A stretch of DNA of 21,231 nucleotides from Bacteroidia bacterium (GCA_030539475.1 JAUNRY010000003.1:8079-29309); one strand, 5' to 3'. Shown: positions 7,722 to 15,338, numbered from the stretch's first letter. The notes: generated from the letters alone by a model not told the origin. A program made the numbers and translations.

Positions 7722-8582
7722 ATGAAAAAAACTACAATTCTTACTGCCTTAGTTATATGTGCAGTAGTTTGCGGAATGTTCTCGTGCAAAAAAACGGCAC
7801 AGACTTCCACAAAAATCGTTTTCGACAGCATTGTCGTGAAAGAACACATACCGCTGCTGGAAGTTAACGACACCACAATGCCTTATGCCGATGTGAAGGT
7901 GAGCTTTACTTATCCAACTGAATTTGGCAATCAAGAGGATTTGTCGCGCTTACAGCAAATTTTCATCGGTACTTTTTTCGGAGATACACAACTCGACAAT
8001 CTTACTCCCCAACAAGCAATGGACGAATATATTGCCGAATACAGGAAAGAATACAAATCGCTTTCAAACACGTATTACGACGAAAAAAGCCGCTTACCTG
8101 CAGACGAAACACCCATGTGGTACTGGTATTACATGTACAACAGCAACAAAGTGATGTTTCAGAACGATTCCCTGCTGAGTTATGCCGTTGAATACAGCGA
8201 TTACACCGGCGGGGCGCACGGCTCGCATCGGGTAACTTACTTCAATATAGATTTGGGCGATTTGGTTACTGTATCGGAAGAAGATATTTTTGTGCCGAAT
8301 TACAAAAAAGCGCTTACCGATATCATCATTACCCGCCTGATGAAGCAAAACAATGTCTCATCGCCCGACTCGCTCATCAATATGGGATTTTTCAATATCA
8401 ACGAAATATATCCCAACAACAACTTCTGGCTGAATGAAGAAGGCGTTCATTACGCCTACAATCAGTACGAAATTGCGCCGTATTCCATGGGTGTGATTGA
8501 CGTTGATATTCCTTACGAGGATTTATCGGAAATTCTTAAACCGGATAGCGTGATACGGAAATTCTTTCCGGAGAACAAGTAA
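7722..8582 (+). CDS. DUF3298/RsiV-like lipoprotein
   Basis: A 286-residue secreted protein with N-terminus MKKTTILTALVICAVVCGMF followed by SCKK, a probable lipobox (Cys22). The body matches the DUF4163/DUF3298 arrangement known from RsiV-type proteins: a strand-rich N-terminal domain, then YSDYTGGAHGSHRVTYFNID (TGGAH is the family hallmark) and a C-terminal half with the LINMGFFNINEIYPNNNFW and YEIAPYSMGVIDVDIPYEDL segments. There is no transmembrane anti-sigma portion, so it is an envelope protein sharing the RsiV extracellular domain. The start at 7722 was chosen because the upstream alternative at 7692 is a TTG with an unlikely basic prefix. A strong terminator follows. Confidence 0.85.
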   Translation: MKKTTILTALVICAVVCGMFSCKKTAQTSTKIVFDSIVVKEHIPLLEVNDTTMPYADVKVSFTYPTEFGNQEDLSRLQQIFIGTFFGDTQLDNLTPQQAMDEYIAEYRKEYKSLSNTYYDEKSRLPADETPMWYWYYMYNSNKVMFQNDSLLSYAVEYSDYTGGAHGSHRVTYFNIDLGDLVTVSEEDIFVPNYKKALTDIIITRLMKQNNVSSPDSLINMGFFNINEIYPNNNFWLNEEGVHYAYNQYEIAPYSMGVIDVDIPYEDLSEILKPDSVIRKFFPENK

Positions 8583-8583
8583 C

Positions 8584-8616
8584 AAAAAAACTCAGGCCGC
8601 CGGCCTGAGTTTTTTT
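8584..8616. terminator. Perfect bidirectional terminator
   Basis: The arms AAAAAAACTCAGGCC and GGCCTGAGTTTTTTT are perfectly complementary around a GCC loop. It lies between the convergent DUF3298 and YceI-like genes. Confidence 0.93.
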
Positions 8617-8632
8617 ATTCGTTTGCAATAGT

Positions 8633-9202
8633 TTACGGCGCTTTAAACTCCATGTAAAGCACAATTGCCACGTCTTTTCCCACTGTAGCTGCATCGGGAT
8701 CGTATGACACGTTATAATCCAGCCGGTTAATTGTGTTTTTGGCCGTGAAACCAATCACATCCTTACCGTCTTTGCCTGTAACTTTGCCGCCGTATTTCAC
8801 GTCGAACGTAACGGGTTTTGTTACATCTTTTATCGTCAGCAACCCGTTAAGTTTGTAATTCTCATCGTCCACCTTCTCTATACCGGTGCTTTTAAAACTC
8901 ATTTGAGGATATTTTTCCACCTCAAAAAAATCGGCGCTGCGCAAGTGATCGTCTCGCCGTTCAACGCGCGTATCAATGCTTTTCGTGTCCACCGTAAACT
9001 CCACACGGGCTTTTTCCATCTGGTTTAAATCCCCTTCCACAAAGCCGTCGAACGAGGTAAAACTCCCGTTCACGAAAGTTATTCCCATGTGCTTAATTTT
9101 GAAATTCACCGAAGCATGCGCTTTGTCCACCGAATATTTCGTTTGAGCCATTAAGCCGCCCATCAAGAACAATGATGCGATAATTAGGGTTATTTTCTTC
9201 AT
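8633..9202 (-). CDS. YceI family periplasmic protein
   Basis: A 189-residue protein with a clear Sec signal peptide (MKKITLIIASLFLMGGLMAQ), cut near residue 20. The mature part is a YceI lipocalin-like beta barrel: KYSVDKAHASVNFKIKHMGI, then GSFTSFDGFVEGD, VDTKSIDTRVERRDDHLRSA with DFFEVEKYPQMSF, and the ending VAIVLYMEFKAP. The family binds long-chain isoprenoids in the few studied members; the ligand here is unknown. It is a single-gene unit on the minus strand, divergent from sufB and sharing the 178-base intergenic region. Confidence 0.92.
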   Translation of the reverse strand: MKKITLIIASLFLMGGLMAQTKYSVDKAHASVNFKIKHMGITFVNGSFTSFDGFVEGDLNQMEKARVEFTVDTKSIDTRVERRDDHLRSADFFEVEKYPQMSFKSTGIEKVDDENYKLNGLLTIKDVTKPVTFDVKYGGKVTGKDGKDVIGFTAKNTINRLDYNVSYDPDAATVGKDVAIVLYMEFKAP

Positions 9203-9274
9203 AATTTTATCCTTATTTTATTTTAATGTACTCTTTAAAAACCAACTATTGTAGTTTTTGTTCAGAATTTGATG

Positions 9275-9282
9275 TAATTTTG
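9275..9282 (+). promoter_or_regulatory. -7 box TAATTTTG upstream of sufB
   Basis: It matches TAnnTTTG about 100 bases before the sufB start. TTG triplets lie 14 and 23 bases upstream, neither at the preferred 19-21 spacing. It would leave a 5' leader of roughly 90 bases with an imperfect inverted repeat (GAGAAACGCATCTCTTC). Confidence 0.4.
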
Positions 9283-9380
9283 TATAAACAAAACCACTTA
9301 AAGTTTGTTTATCATGCGAAGAGAAACGCATCTCTTCTTTTTTATAAACCGATCACGGCGATCGATAATCAAAATAAATC

Positions 9381-10835
9381 ATGCAAGAAGTTTTAGATCA
9401 AGATCAGATATTAACCGACTTAACCACACAAGATTACAAATACGGATTCGTTACAGACGTTGAAACAGACACCATTGAAAAAGGACTGAATGAAGATGTT
9501 GTACGATTAATTTCAGCAAAGAAAAATGAACCCGAATGGCTGTTGGAGTTTCGCTTAAAAGCCTATCGCCATTGGCTTACGATGAAGCTGCCCGATTGGG
9601 CGCAGTTGAAAATACCGGAAATAGACTTTCAGGATATCATTTATTTTGCAGACCCCACCAACAAGAAAAAGCCAAAATCGCTCGATGAAGTAGATCCCGA
9701 ATTATTGAAAACCTTTGAACGCTTAGGCATTCCGCTGCATGAACGCGAGGTGTTGGCCGGCGTAGCCGTGGATGCCGTTATGGACAGCGTTTCCATTAAA
9801 ACCACTTTTAAAGAAGTGCTGGCCGAAAAAGGAATTATATTCAGTTCGTTCAGCGAAGCGGTGAAAAATCATCCCGATTTGGTAAAAAAATACCTGGCCA
9901 CGGTGGTGCCGTACAAAGACAACTTTTACGCGGCGTTAAACTCGGCGGTTTTCAGCGACGGATCGTTCGTTTATGTTCCCAAAGGCGTTCGCTGCCCCAT
10001 GGAATTATCTACCTATTTCCGCATCAACGCAGCCAACACCGGCCAGTTCGAGCGCACGCTCATTGTTGCCGACGACAATTCATACGTCAGCTATCTCGAA
10101 GGCTGCACGGCGCCCATGCGCGATGAGAATCAACTGCACGCCGCGGTGGTAGAAATTGTGGCTCTCGATAATGCCGAAGTGAAATACTCCACGGTGCAAA
10201 ACTGGTATCCGGGCGATAAAAACGGCAAAGGCGGTGTTTACAACTTTGTTACAAAACGAGGCATTTGCAAAGGTGTGAATTCGAAAATTTCCTGGACACA
10301 GGTGGAAACCGGTTCGGCCATCACGTGGAAATATCCGTCGTGCATTATGGCGGGCGACAACTCCGTAGGAGAATTTTATTCGGTGGCGGTTACCAACAAC
10401 TTCCAGCAAGCCGACACAGGCACAAAAATGATACATTTGGGCAAAAACACCCGCAGCCGCATTGTATCCAAAGGAATATCGGCAGGAAGCAGCCAGAACA
10501 GCTATCGGGGATTGGTGAAAGTGGCAAAGAAAGCAGTAAACGCGCGTAACCACTCGCAATGCGACAGCCTGCTGCTCACCGACCATTGCGGGGCGCACAC
10601 GTTCCCCTACACCGATATTCAGAACCCAACTGCCATTCTGGAACACGAGGCCACCACATCGAAAATCAGTGAAGATCAGGTTTTTTACTGCAATCAACGC
10701 GGATTGGATGAAGAAGAAGCCATCGGCTTAATCGTGAACGGATACGTGAAAGAAGTGGTTAACAAACTCCCGATGGAATTTGCCGTTGAAGCGCAAAAGC
10801 TGTTGCAGATTAGTTTGGAAGGAAGCGTGGGATAA
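9381..10835 (+). CDS. sufB: Fe-S cluster assembly scaffold protein SufB
   Basis: A component of the SufBC2D scaffold that receives sulfur from SufS/SufE and builds Fe-S clusters in the cytosol. The 484-residue length is normal. Signatures are FVYVPKGVRCPMELSTYFRI, the beta-helix core with YLEGCTAPMRDENQLHAAVV and SSQNSYRGLVKVAKKA, and the C-terminal ARNHSQCDSLLLTDHCGAHT (Cys394 corresponds to the sulfur-accepting Cys of E. coli SufB) and ATTSKISEDQVFYCNQRGLD. Normally sufC, sufD and sufS follow in one operon; here a heptamer repeat and a terminator come within 75 bases and an unrelated lipoprotein gene follows. The gene itself looks intact. Confidence 0.96.
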   Translation: MQEVLDQDQILTDLTTQDYKYGFVTDVETDTIEKGLNEDVVRLISAKKNEPEWLLEFRLKAYRHWLTMKLPDWAQLKIPEIDFQDIIYFADPTNKKKPKSLDEVDPELLKTFERLGIPLHEREVLAGVAVDAVMDSVSIKTTFKEVLAEKGIIFSSFSEAVKNHPDLVKKYLATVVPYKDNFYAALNSAVFSDGSFVYVPKGVRCPMELSTYFRINAANTGQFERTLIVADDNSYVSYLEGCTAPMRDENQLHAAVVEIVALDNAEVKYSTVQNWYPGDKNGKGGVYNFVTKRGICKGVNSKISWTQVETGSAITWKYPSCIMAGDNSVGEFYSVAVTNNFQQADTGTKMIHLGKNTRSRIVSKGISAGSSQNSYRGLVKVAKKAVNARNHSQCDSLLLTDHCGAHTFPYTDIQNPTAILEHEATTSKISEDQVFYCNQRGLDEEEAIGLIVNGYVKEVVNKLPMEFAVEAQKLLQISLEGSVG

Positions 10836-10838
10836 ATC

Positions 10839-10865
10839 GGGTTACGAGTTACGGGTTACGGGTTA
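10839..10865. repeat. Tandem heptamer GGGTTAC, 3.9 copies
   Basis: Units of GGGTTAC (second copy GAGTTAC) begin 4 bases after the sufB stop and run into the terminator's left arm. Confidence 0.8.
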
Positions 10866-10906
10866 AAAATCCGTCAAGCTGCTTTATGCGGTTTGACGGA
10901 TTTTTT
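10865..10906 (+). terminator. Intrinsic terminator of sufB
   Basis: The arms AAAAATCCGTCAA and TTGACGGATTTTTT flank a 15-base loop; a T6 run ends the structure. It would end transcription immediately after sufB. The following 140 bases up to 11050 are A+T-rich and show no gene. Confidence 0.85.
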
Positions 10907-11049
10907 GTTGTAAAAAAACACCTGCTCTTTGAACAAAAAAGCTCTGAAAATCATTTAAATAATAAATATACATCAACAATAAACATTTTCGCATTTTTTC
11001 AGTCAAACAGATAAACAGAAGCAGTACAAACCATTTAAAACCAAATAAA

Positions 11050-11976
11050 ATGAAAAAAGTCATTACAAAATTAGCCATTGTTCTCACAGCGCTTGTTATG
11101 GCGCTCGGGTTTACCGGATGTGGAACATCGAATTACGGCGCATCGGGCCGTGGTTATTACGACAATTACTACGACTACAACCCGGTTTGGGCTCCCGATT
11201 ATTACTACGGAACCCGTTATTATTATTTTCCCGATATTGAAACGTATTACGATTTGGCAACACGCAACTTCGTGTATCTCTTAAACGGGCAATGGCTGTT
11301 TGTGCCCACACTTCCGCCCGTTTACTCCGCGTTTAACCTGCGCAATGCTTTCGTTGTAATTGTGAACCGCGACGTTTACAATCCGTGGATGCACCATCAC
11401 TACTACAATTCGCATTATCCGCGCTATTATTATATCGATTATTACGATTTCAGCAACATCCCTTACGTAAGAGGATACAACGAGAACGGACGCAGAGCGG
11501 TTTACTGGAGAGAAGCGGAACGCAGCCGGGCACGCGAATGGGGCGACCGGAGCATACGCGAAGGACGCGATTTCAGGTATTCAGCCGAAGACAAGCGAGT
11601 GCAACAAGAAGTTACCCGCCGTGTAACACAACGCACCGCCATATCTCCTGACGAACTCCGGCAAATAGGCAATACCGATGAAGGAAGAATGACAAGCCGC
11701 GATGCTTATCCCGTGGGCACTCGTTCTCGGGAAGCTGCAACACGAACAACACCCACAACAACGCGTCAAACGACTTCACCAACCGATAGCCGCCGCACAA
11801 CATCACGTTCGGCCGAAACAAATTACTACGGCGGTTCCATTGGACAACCCGTGAGAGTACAGCCGCAAATGCGCGAAAGTACCGGCGGAAGATCGTCCAC
11901 AACCCGCGGAAGCTCAACCACTACCAGAAGTACCGAAAGCGGTACCAGCGGAAGGACTTCAGGCGGACGCAGGTAA
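11050..11976 (+). CDS. Tyr-rich lipoprotein with Ser/Thr/Arg low-complexity tail, unknown function
   Basis: A 308-residue protein with a signal peptide ending LGFTGC, a good lipobox with Cys at residue 25, so probably anchored in the outer membrane. Residues 28-160 are extremely rich in Tyr, Asn and Asp (GYYDNYYDYNPVW, YYYGTRYYYFPDIETYYD, HHHYYNSHYPRYYYIDYYDF) around a more ordered core (FVYLLNGQWLFVPTLPPVYS). Residues ~160-215 are charged. Residues ~225-308 are a low-complexity tail of Ser, Thr and Arg ending TSGGRR. I know similar Tyr-rich hypothetical lipoproteins from Bacteroidetes but no defined function. It has its own terminator. Confidence 0.8.
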   Translation: MKKVITKLAIVLTALVMALGFTGCGTSNYGASGRGYYDNYYDYNPVWAPDYYYGTRYYYFPDIETYYDLATRNFVYLLNGQWLFVPTLPPVYSAFNLRNAFVVIVNRDVYNPWMHHHYYNSHYPRYYYIDYYDFSNIPYVRGYNENGRRAVYWREAERSRAREWGDRSIREGRDFRYSAEDKRVQQEVTRRVTQRTAISPDELRQIGNTDEGRMTSRDAYPVGTRSREAATRTTPTTTRQTTSPTDSRRTTSRSAETNYYGGSIGQPVRVQPQMRESTGGRSSTTRGSSTTTRSTESGTSGRTSGGRR

Positions 11977-11996
11977 AAAAATGAATAAATTCAGGG

Positions 11997-12025
11997 ATCG
12001 GCAGTCAATTGATTGCCGATTTTTT
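11997..12025 (+). terminator. Intrinsic terminator after the Tyr-rich lipoprotein gene
   Basis: ATCGGCA pairs with TGCCGAT around a GTCAATTGAT loop, followed by T5. Confidence 0.8.
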
Positions 12026-12027
12026 AT

Positions 12028-12035
12028 TATGTTTG
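12028..12035 (+). promoter_or_regulatory. -7 box TATGTTTG of the repeat-protein gene
   Basis: It matches TAnnTTTG 25 bases before the ATG at 12061 and follows directly on the upstream terminator. The -33 region falls in that terminator and has TTG at a 16-base spacing, shorter than usual. Confidence 0.45.
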
Positions 12036-12060
12036 CGATATAAATCAACGGTAAGCTATC

Positions 12061-12447
12061 ATGAGAAAAATTATTCATCTTTTCGTTGCCCTGTTTGCTT
12101 CGAACCTGTTGCTTTTTGCACAAACCAAGCCATCCGATAACTTTCTTGCAGGAAAGCCGGGATTTTATGTTTTGTCTTCCGAATTGTTGCGGGAGATGAA
12201 AACAAGCGAAAAACCGGATGTAACCAAAATCTACGGCAAAATAAAAATAGTGGACAGTTTCCCCGATTACAAAGTGAAGGTCGTCAGCAACTTTGCCGAC
12301 CTGCATGTGAAAGTGGTTAGTTCGTTTGCAGATGAACCCGGCAAATGGCAGATGGTAGAAAGTTTTCCGGATTTTAAAATCCAGTTCGTGGAAAGCTTTC
12401 CCGATTTTACGATAAAGTTTGTGGAAAGTTTTCCCGGAAAACCTTAG
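12061..12447 (+). CDS. Secreted protein of six 11-residue beta-type repeats
   Basis: A 128-residue protein with a signal peptide (MRKIIHLFVALFASNLLLFA, cut after AQ) and a short lead region to about residue 65. The rest is a tandem array: VDSFPDYKVKV, VSNFADLHVKV, VSSFADEPGKWQM, VESFPDFKIQF, VESFPDFTIKF and VESFPG. The period is 11 residues except for a two-residue insertion in the third unit (EPGKW). Alternating hydrophobic residues suggest short strands stacked in a solenoid or barrel-like fold. The layout, with its insertion in the middle unit containing Trp, resembles DUF6150-type repeat proteins built on YxSxAD units, but the motif here is SFPD/SFAD. That relation is my inference. Function unknown. 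Confidence 0.75.
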   Translation: MRKIIHLFVALFASNLLLFAQTKPSDNFLAGKPGFYVLSSELLREMKTSEKPDVTKIYGKIKIVDSFPDYKVKVVSNFADLHVKVVSSFADEPGKWQMVESFPDFKIQFVESFPDFTIKFVESFPGKP

Positions 12448-12448
12448 T

Positions 12449-12527
12449 CATTTTCCAACAAGCCGGCGGATATATCATCACCGGAAAAACCGGAACAAAC
12501 GCAATGGATATCATCGTAGTGTTTTAA
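12449..12527 (+). pseudogene. Possible 3' remnant of a MOFRL-type glycerate kinase gene
   Basis: Just after the repeat-protein stop, in another frame, the sequence reads FQQAGGYIITGKTGTNAMDI then IVVF-stop at 12527. GYIITGKTGTNAMDI resembles the C-terminal TGPTGTNVMD motif of MOFRL-domain glycerate 2-kinases. No start or upstream catalytic part is present, so at most the last ~25 codons survive. The match is from memory of the motif and short. Confidence 0.35.
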
Positions 12528-12553
12528 TTAAAAAATCTTTTATGCAATAAACA

Positions 12554-13054
12554 ATGAAAAAGCTTGCAATTATCACTTGTATCATCTGCCTAAACCTATT
12601 AATGGGCAGTTTTCTTCAAGCTCAAAGTCTCGCTGAGAAGCTTGGCGGAGTAAAAACGGATTATATCATTACGTCGCACGGGGTGGAACTTGATATAACG
12701 AATCAAATTATCTCAAAAAGAGCTGAACGATTCCACGACTGGGGCGGACACAACGAGGGCGCTTACGGATACGGCTATGGTTATGAATCGTTTCATTTGG
12801 AATTTACCGTAAGAAACGGAGAAATGGATATGCCGCAACCCGGCGGGCTTCTAAAAAGCGAAAAATTTATTGTTTTGGATTTTTATGATGACGAGGGCAG
12901 TTTATTGGGTTCGAGAACGAGATCTGTACGAGATGTCCGCCTTATCAGCAACAACACTTCCGGCAATCAACTTATGCACTACTCCATCGACCTTATAGCT
13001 ATACCATTGCCTTTGCTGGATGCTGCGAAAAGAATAGATATTTTCAGGGAGTGA
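12554..13054 (+). CDS. Secreted protein of unknown function
   Basis: A 166-residue protein with a Sec signal peptide (MKKLAIITCIICLNLLMGSF, cut after LQAQ near residue 24). The mature part is beta-rich: TDYIITSHGVELDITNQIIS, then a Gly/Tyr-rich segment GAYGYGYGYESFHLEFTVRN, and FIVLDFYDDEGSLLGSRTRS. The end LIAIPLPLLDAAKRIDIFRE reads like a finished edge strand. I do not recognise a family. It shares orientation with the repeat-protein gene 106 bases upstream, and both are secreted, so they may act in the same envelope process; no direct evidence links them. Confidence 0.7.
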   Translation: MKKLAIITCIICLNLLMGSFLQAQSLAEKLGGVKTDYIITSHGVELDITNQIISKRAERFHDWGGHNEGAYGYGYGYESFHLEFTVRNGEMDMPQPGGLLKSEKFIVLDFYDDEGSLLGSRTRSVRDVRLISNNTSGNQLMHYSIDLIAIPLPLLDAAKRIDIFRE

Positions 13055-13063
13055 GAAATAAAA

Positions 13064-13093
13064 AACCACCTGTAAACTGAATTACAAGTGGTT
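13064..13093. terminator. Bidirectional terminator between secreted-protein gene and tRNA-Pro
   Basis: AACCACCTGTAA pairs with TTACAAGTGGTT (one C/A mismatch) around ACTGAA. On the minus strand it is followed by a T6 run, fitting termination of the tRNA transcript. Confidence 0.75.
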
Positions 13094-13098
13094 ATTTG

Positions 13099-13173
13099 TC
13101 GGGGTACGAGGATTCGAACCTCGGACCTCCTGCTCCCAAAGCAGGCACACTAACCGGACTGTGCTACACCCCG
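13099..13173 (-). tRNA. tRNA-Pro (anticodon TGG)
   Basis: A 75-nt cloverleaf read from 13173 downward. The acceptor CGGGGTG pairs with TACCCCG (one G-T), followed by discriminator A. The anticodon stem-loop CCTGC-TTTGGGA-GCAGG carries TGG, and the T-arm has GGTTCGAATCC. CCA is not encoded (the next bases are CAA), so it must be added by CCA-adding enzyme. It lies alone between the secreted-protein gene and aspS. Confidence 0.95.
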
Positions 13174-13279
13174 AATCGGTCTCTTTCAAAACGTGGGTGC
13201 AAAATTACAACTTATCCCGCTAATTTCAAAACTTTTCGGCTTTTTTTACACTACCCGCTGTTTCAACGATAGAAATGTG

Positions 13280-13287
13280 TAAATTTG
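13280..13287 (+). promoter_or_regulatory. -7 box TAAATTTG of aspS
   Basis: It matches TAnnTTTG 28 bases before the aspS ATG. A CTG sits at a 19-base spacing upstream, one mismatch from the TTG of the -33 element. Confidence 0.5.
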
Positions 13288-13315
13288 TAGTTTAAAATTC
13301 GGAAACGAGAAAAAT

Positions 13316-15070
13316 ATGTACAGAAACAGAACTTGCGGCGAACTTCGAATCGCCGACGTGAATAAAGAAGTAACCCTTTCGGGTTGGGTGCACAAAATGC
13401 GCAAAATGGGCGGTATGACTTTCATAGACTTGCGCGATAGATACGGTGTTACTCAACTATCGTTTAATCAGGAAGTAAACCACGAACTTTGTGAAAAAGC
13501 CAACAAGCTGGCGCGCGAATACGTGATTCAGGTAAGCGGAAAAGTGGCGGAAAGATCGAGCAAAAATCAACATATCCCGACCGGCGATGTGGAAATAATC
13601 GCTACAGAAATTACGGTGCTGAACGCGGCGCAAACACCGCCCTTCACCATCGAAACCGAAACCGATGGCGGCGATGATTTGCGGATGAAATACCGGTATT
13701 TGGATTTACGCCGCAACGTGGTTCGCAAAAATCTCGAACTCCGCCACAAAATGGCGTTTGAAACGCGCAAATATTTGGATGAAAGAAACTTTATGGAGGT
13801 AGAAACTCCCGTGCTTATCGGCTCCACTCCCGAAGGAGCCCGCGATTTTATTGTTCCTTCGCGAATGAACCCCGGCGAATTTTATGCGCTGCCCCAATCA
13901 CCACAGCTGTTTAAGCAGTTGCTTATGGTATCGGGGTTCGATCGCTATTTTCAGATCGTGAAATGCTTTCGAGATGAAGATTTGCGTGCCGATCGCCAAC
14001 CTGAATTTACGCAGATAGATTGCGAAATGTCTTTCGTTGATCAGGAAGATGTACTGAACATGTTCGAAGGCCTCACAAAACATCTTTTCAAAACGCAAAA
14101 AGGGATTGATTTACCCGATTTTCCGCGCATAAGCTATGCCGATGCCATGCGGCAATACGGTTCCGACAAGCCCGATATCCGCTTCGACATGAAATTTGTG
14201 GAGATAAAAGATCTCACTACCGGTGGCGGTTTCGGCGTTTTCGACTCATCGGAATACGTAGGCGCCATTTGCGCTCAGGGGTGTGCCTCCTACACTCGTA
14301 AACAACTGGACGAACTGACCGATTTTGTAAAACGCCCGCAAATTGGCGCCAAAGGGTTAATTTATGTTCGCTACAACGAAGACGGAACCTTGAAATCGTC
14401 GGTAGATAAATTCTTCTCCGAAGACGATTTAAAATCGTGGGCAGAACGTTGCAACGCCAACCCCGGCGATTTACTGCTGGTGTTGAGCGGCGAAACCGAA
14501 AAAACGCAAAAGCAACTGGCTGAATTGCGCCTCGAAATGGGATCACGTTTGGGATTACGCGATAAAAACAATTACAAATGCCTTTGGGTGGTAGATTTTC
14601 CATTGCTGGAAAAAGACGAAGAACTGAATCGGTTTTTTGCCAAGCACCATCCGTTCACATCGCCTAAACCGGAAGATATTTCGTTGCTCGACACCGACCC
14701 GGGAGCCGTCCGCGCCAATGCTTACGACTTGGTAATTAACGGTGTGGAAGTTGGCGGCGGCTCAATCCGAATTCACGACAGCGCTCTGCAAAAGAAATTA
14801 TTTTCCGTACTCGGCTTTACCGAAGAACGGGCACAAGAACAATTCGGCTTCCTGATGAATGCCTTTAAGTACGGCGCGCCTCCGCACGGCGGAATAGCCT
14901 TCGGCTTGGACAGATTAGTCTCATTATTCGCCGGATTAGACAGTATCCGCGATTGCATTGCTTTCCCGAAAAATAACTCCGGCCGCGATGTGATGATTGA
15001 TGCCCCTTCGCGAATTGAACAAGAACAATTGGATGAGTTGGGGATAACCTTGCATCTAAAAGTAAAGTAA
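13316..15070 (+). CDS. aspS: Aspartyl-tRNA synthetase
   Basis: A cytosolic class IIb synthetase that charges tRNA-Asp. The 584 residues match the bacterial type with the extra GAD domain. An N-terminal OB-fold anticodon-binding domain (residues ~1-105; VTLSGWVHKMRKMGGMTFID and LRDRYGVTQL) is followed by the catalytic core with FMEVETPVLIGSTPEGARDF, motif 2 region FRDEDLRADRQPEFTQIDCE and motif 3 GGIAFGLDRLVSLFAG near the C-terminus. The GAD insertion lies in between (residues ~290-420). MYRNRTCGELRIADVNKEVT is the expected N-terminus. Transcribed alone from the promoter at 13280. Confidence 0.97.
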   Translation: MYRNRTCGELRIADVNKEVTLSGWVHKMRKMGGMTFIDLRDRYGVTQLSFNQEVNHELCEKANKLAREYVIQVSGKVAERSSKNQHIPTGDVEIIATEITVLNAAQTPPFTIETETDGGDDLRMKYRYLDLRRNVVRKNLELRHKMAFETRKYLDERNFMEVETPVLIGSTPEGARDFIVPSRMNPGEFYALPQSPQLFKQLLMVSGFDRYFQIVKCFRDEDLRADRQPEFTQIDCEMSFVDQEDVLNMFEGLTKHLFKTQKGIDLPDFPRISYADAMRQYGSDKPDIRFDMKFVEIKDLTTGGGFGVFDSSEYVGAICAQGCASYTRKQLDELTDFVKRPQIGAKGLIYVRYNEDGTLKSSVDKFFSEDDLKSWAERCNANPGDLLLVLSGETEKTQKQLAELRLEMGSRLGLRDKNNYKCLWVVDFPLLEKDEELNRFFAKHHPFTSPKPEDISLLDTDPGAVRANAYDLVINGVEVGGGSIRIHDSALQKKLFSVLGFTEERAQEQFGFLMNAFKYGAPPHGGIAFGLDRLVSLFAGLDSIRDCIAFPKNNSGRDVMIDAPSRIEQEQLDELGITLHLKVK

Positions 15071-15101
15071 AAGAAGAAATTTAATCACATAACTAGCATA
15101 A

Positions 15102-15251
15102 GGGGCTGTATCAAAAGTGCTCCTCCCGTTACATTTTGTCATCTTGAACGTAGTGAAAAATCTATTTTATCAACAATTACAGATACTTCACTTCGCTTAG
15201 GCTCCGTTCAGTTGACAATTTGATAGTCGTTTTTACTTTTGAGACAACTCC
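15102..15251. mobile_element. MITE-like element, 150 bp, with 17-bp terminal inverted repeats
   Basis: The left end GGGGCTGTATCAAAAGT and the reverse complement of the right end, GGAGTTGTCTCAAAAGT, agree at 14 of 17 positions; ends of the GGGGCTGTCTCAAAAG type are known from IS families such as IS1182. Inside is a second inverted pair, GTCATCTTGAACGTAGTGAA against the reverse complement of CTTCACTTCGCT...GTTCAGTTGACA. There is no coding capacity and I found no clear target duplication. It fills most of the 268 bases between aspS and the next gene. Confidence 0.65.
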
Positions 15252-15338
15252 TTTTGTGTTAATGTATTTCTCCCCGTGAACAAAAGAGTTTGGATTTTGT
15301 TTTTTAAGTGCTTTACATTTTAAAAAAACATCGAAATT

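Noticed and set aside
9311..9365. Inverted sequence GAAGAGAAACGCATCTCTTC and CGATCACGGCGATCG in the sufB leader as a possible riboswitch
   Set aside because: The hairpins are short and match no riboswitch class I know; noted only as leader structure.
10080..10697. 205-residue open frame on the minus strand
   Set aside because: It lies wholly within sufB and shows no domain or plausible start context.
13071..13086. TGTAA-ACTGAA-TTACA, same TGTAA-N6-TTACA layout as the putative Crp/Fnr operator
   Set aside because: It forms the upper stem of a terminator hairpin between a gene end and the tRNA-Pro 3' end; no promoter lies downstream at a suitable distance.
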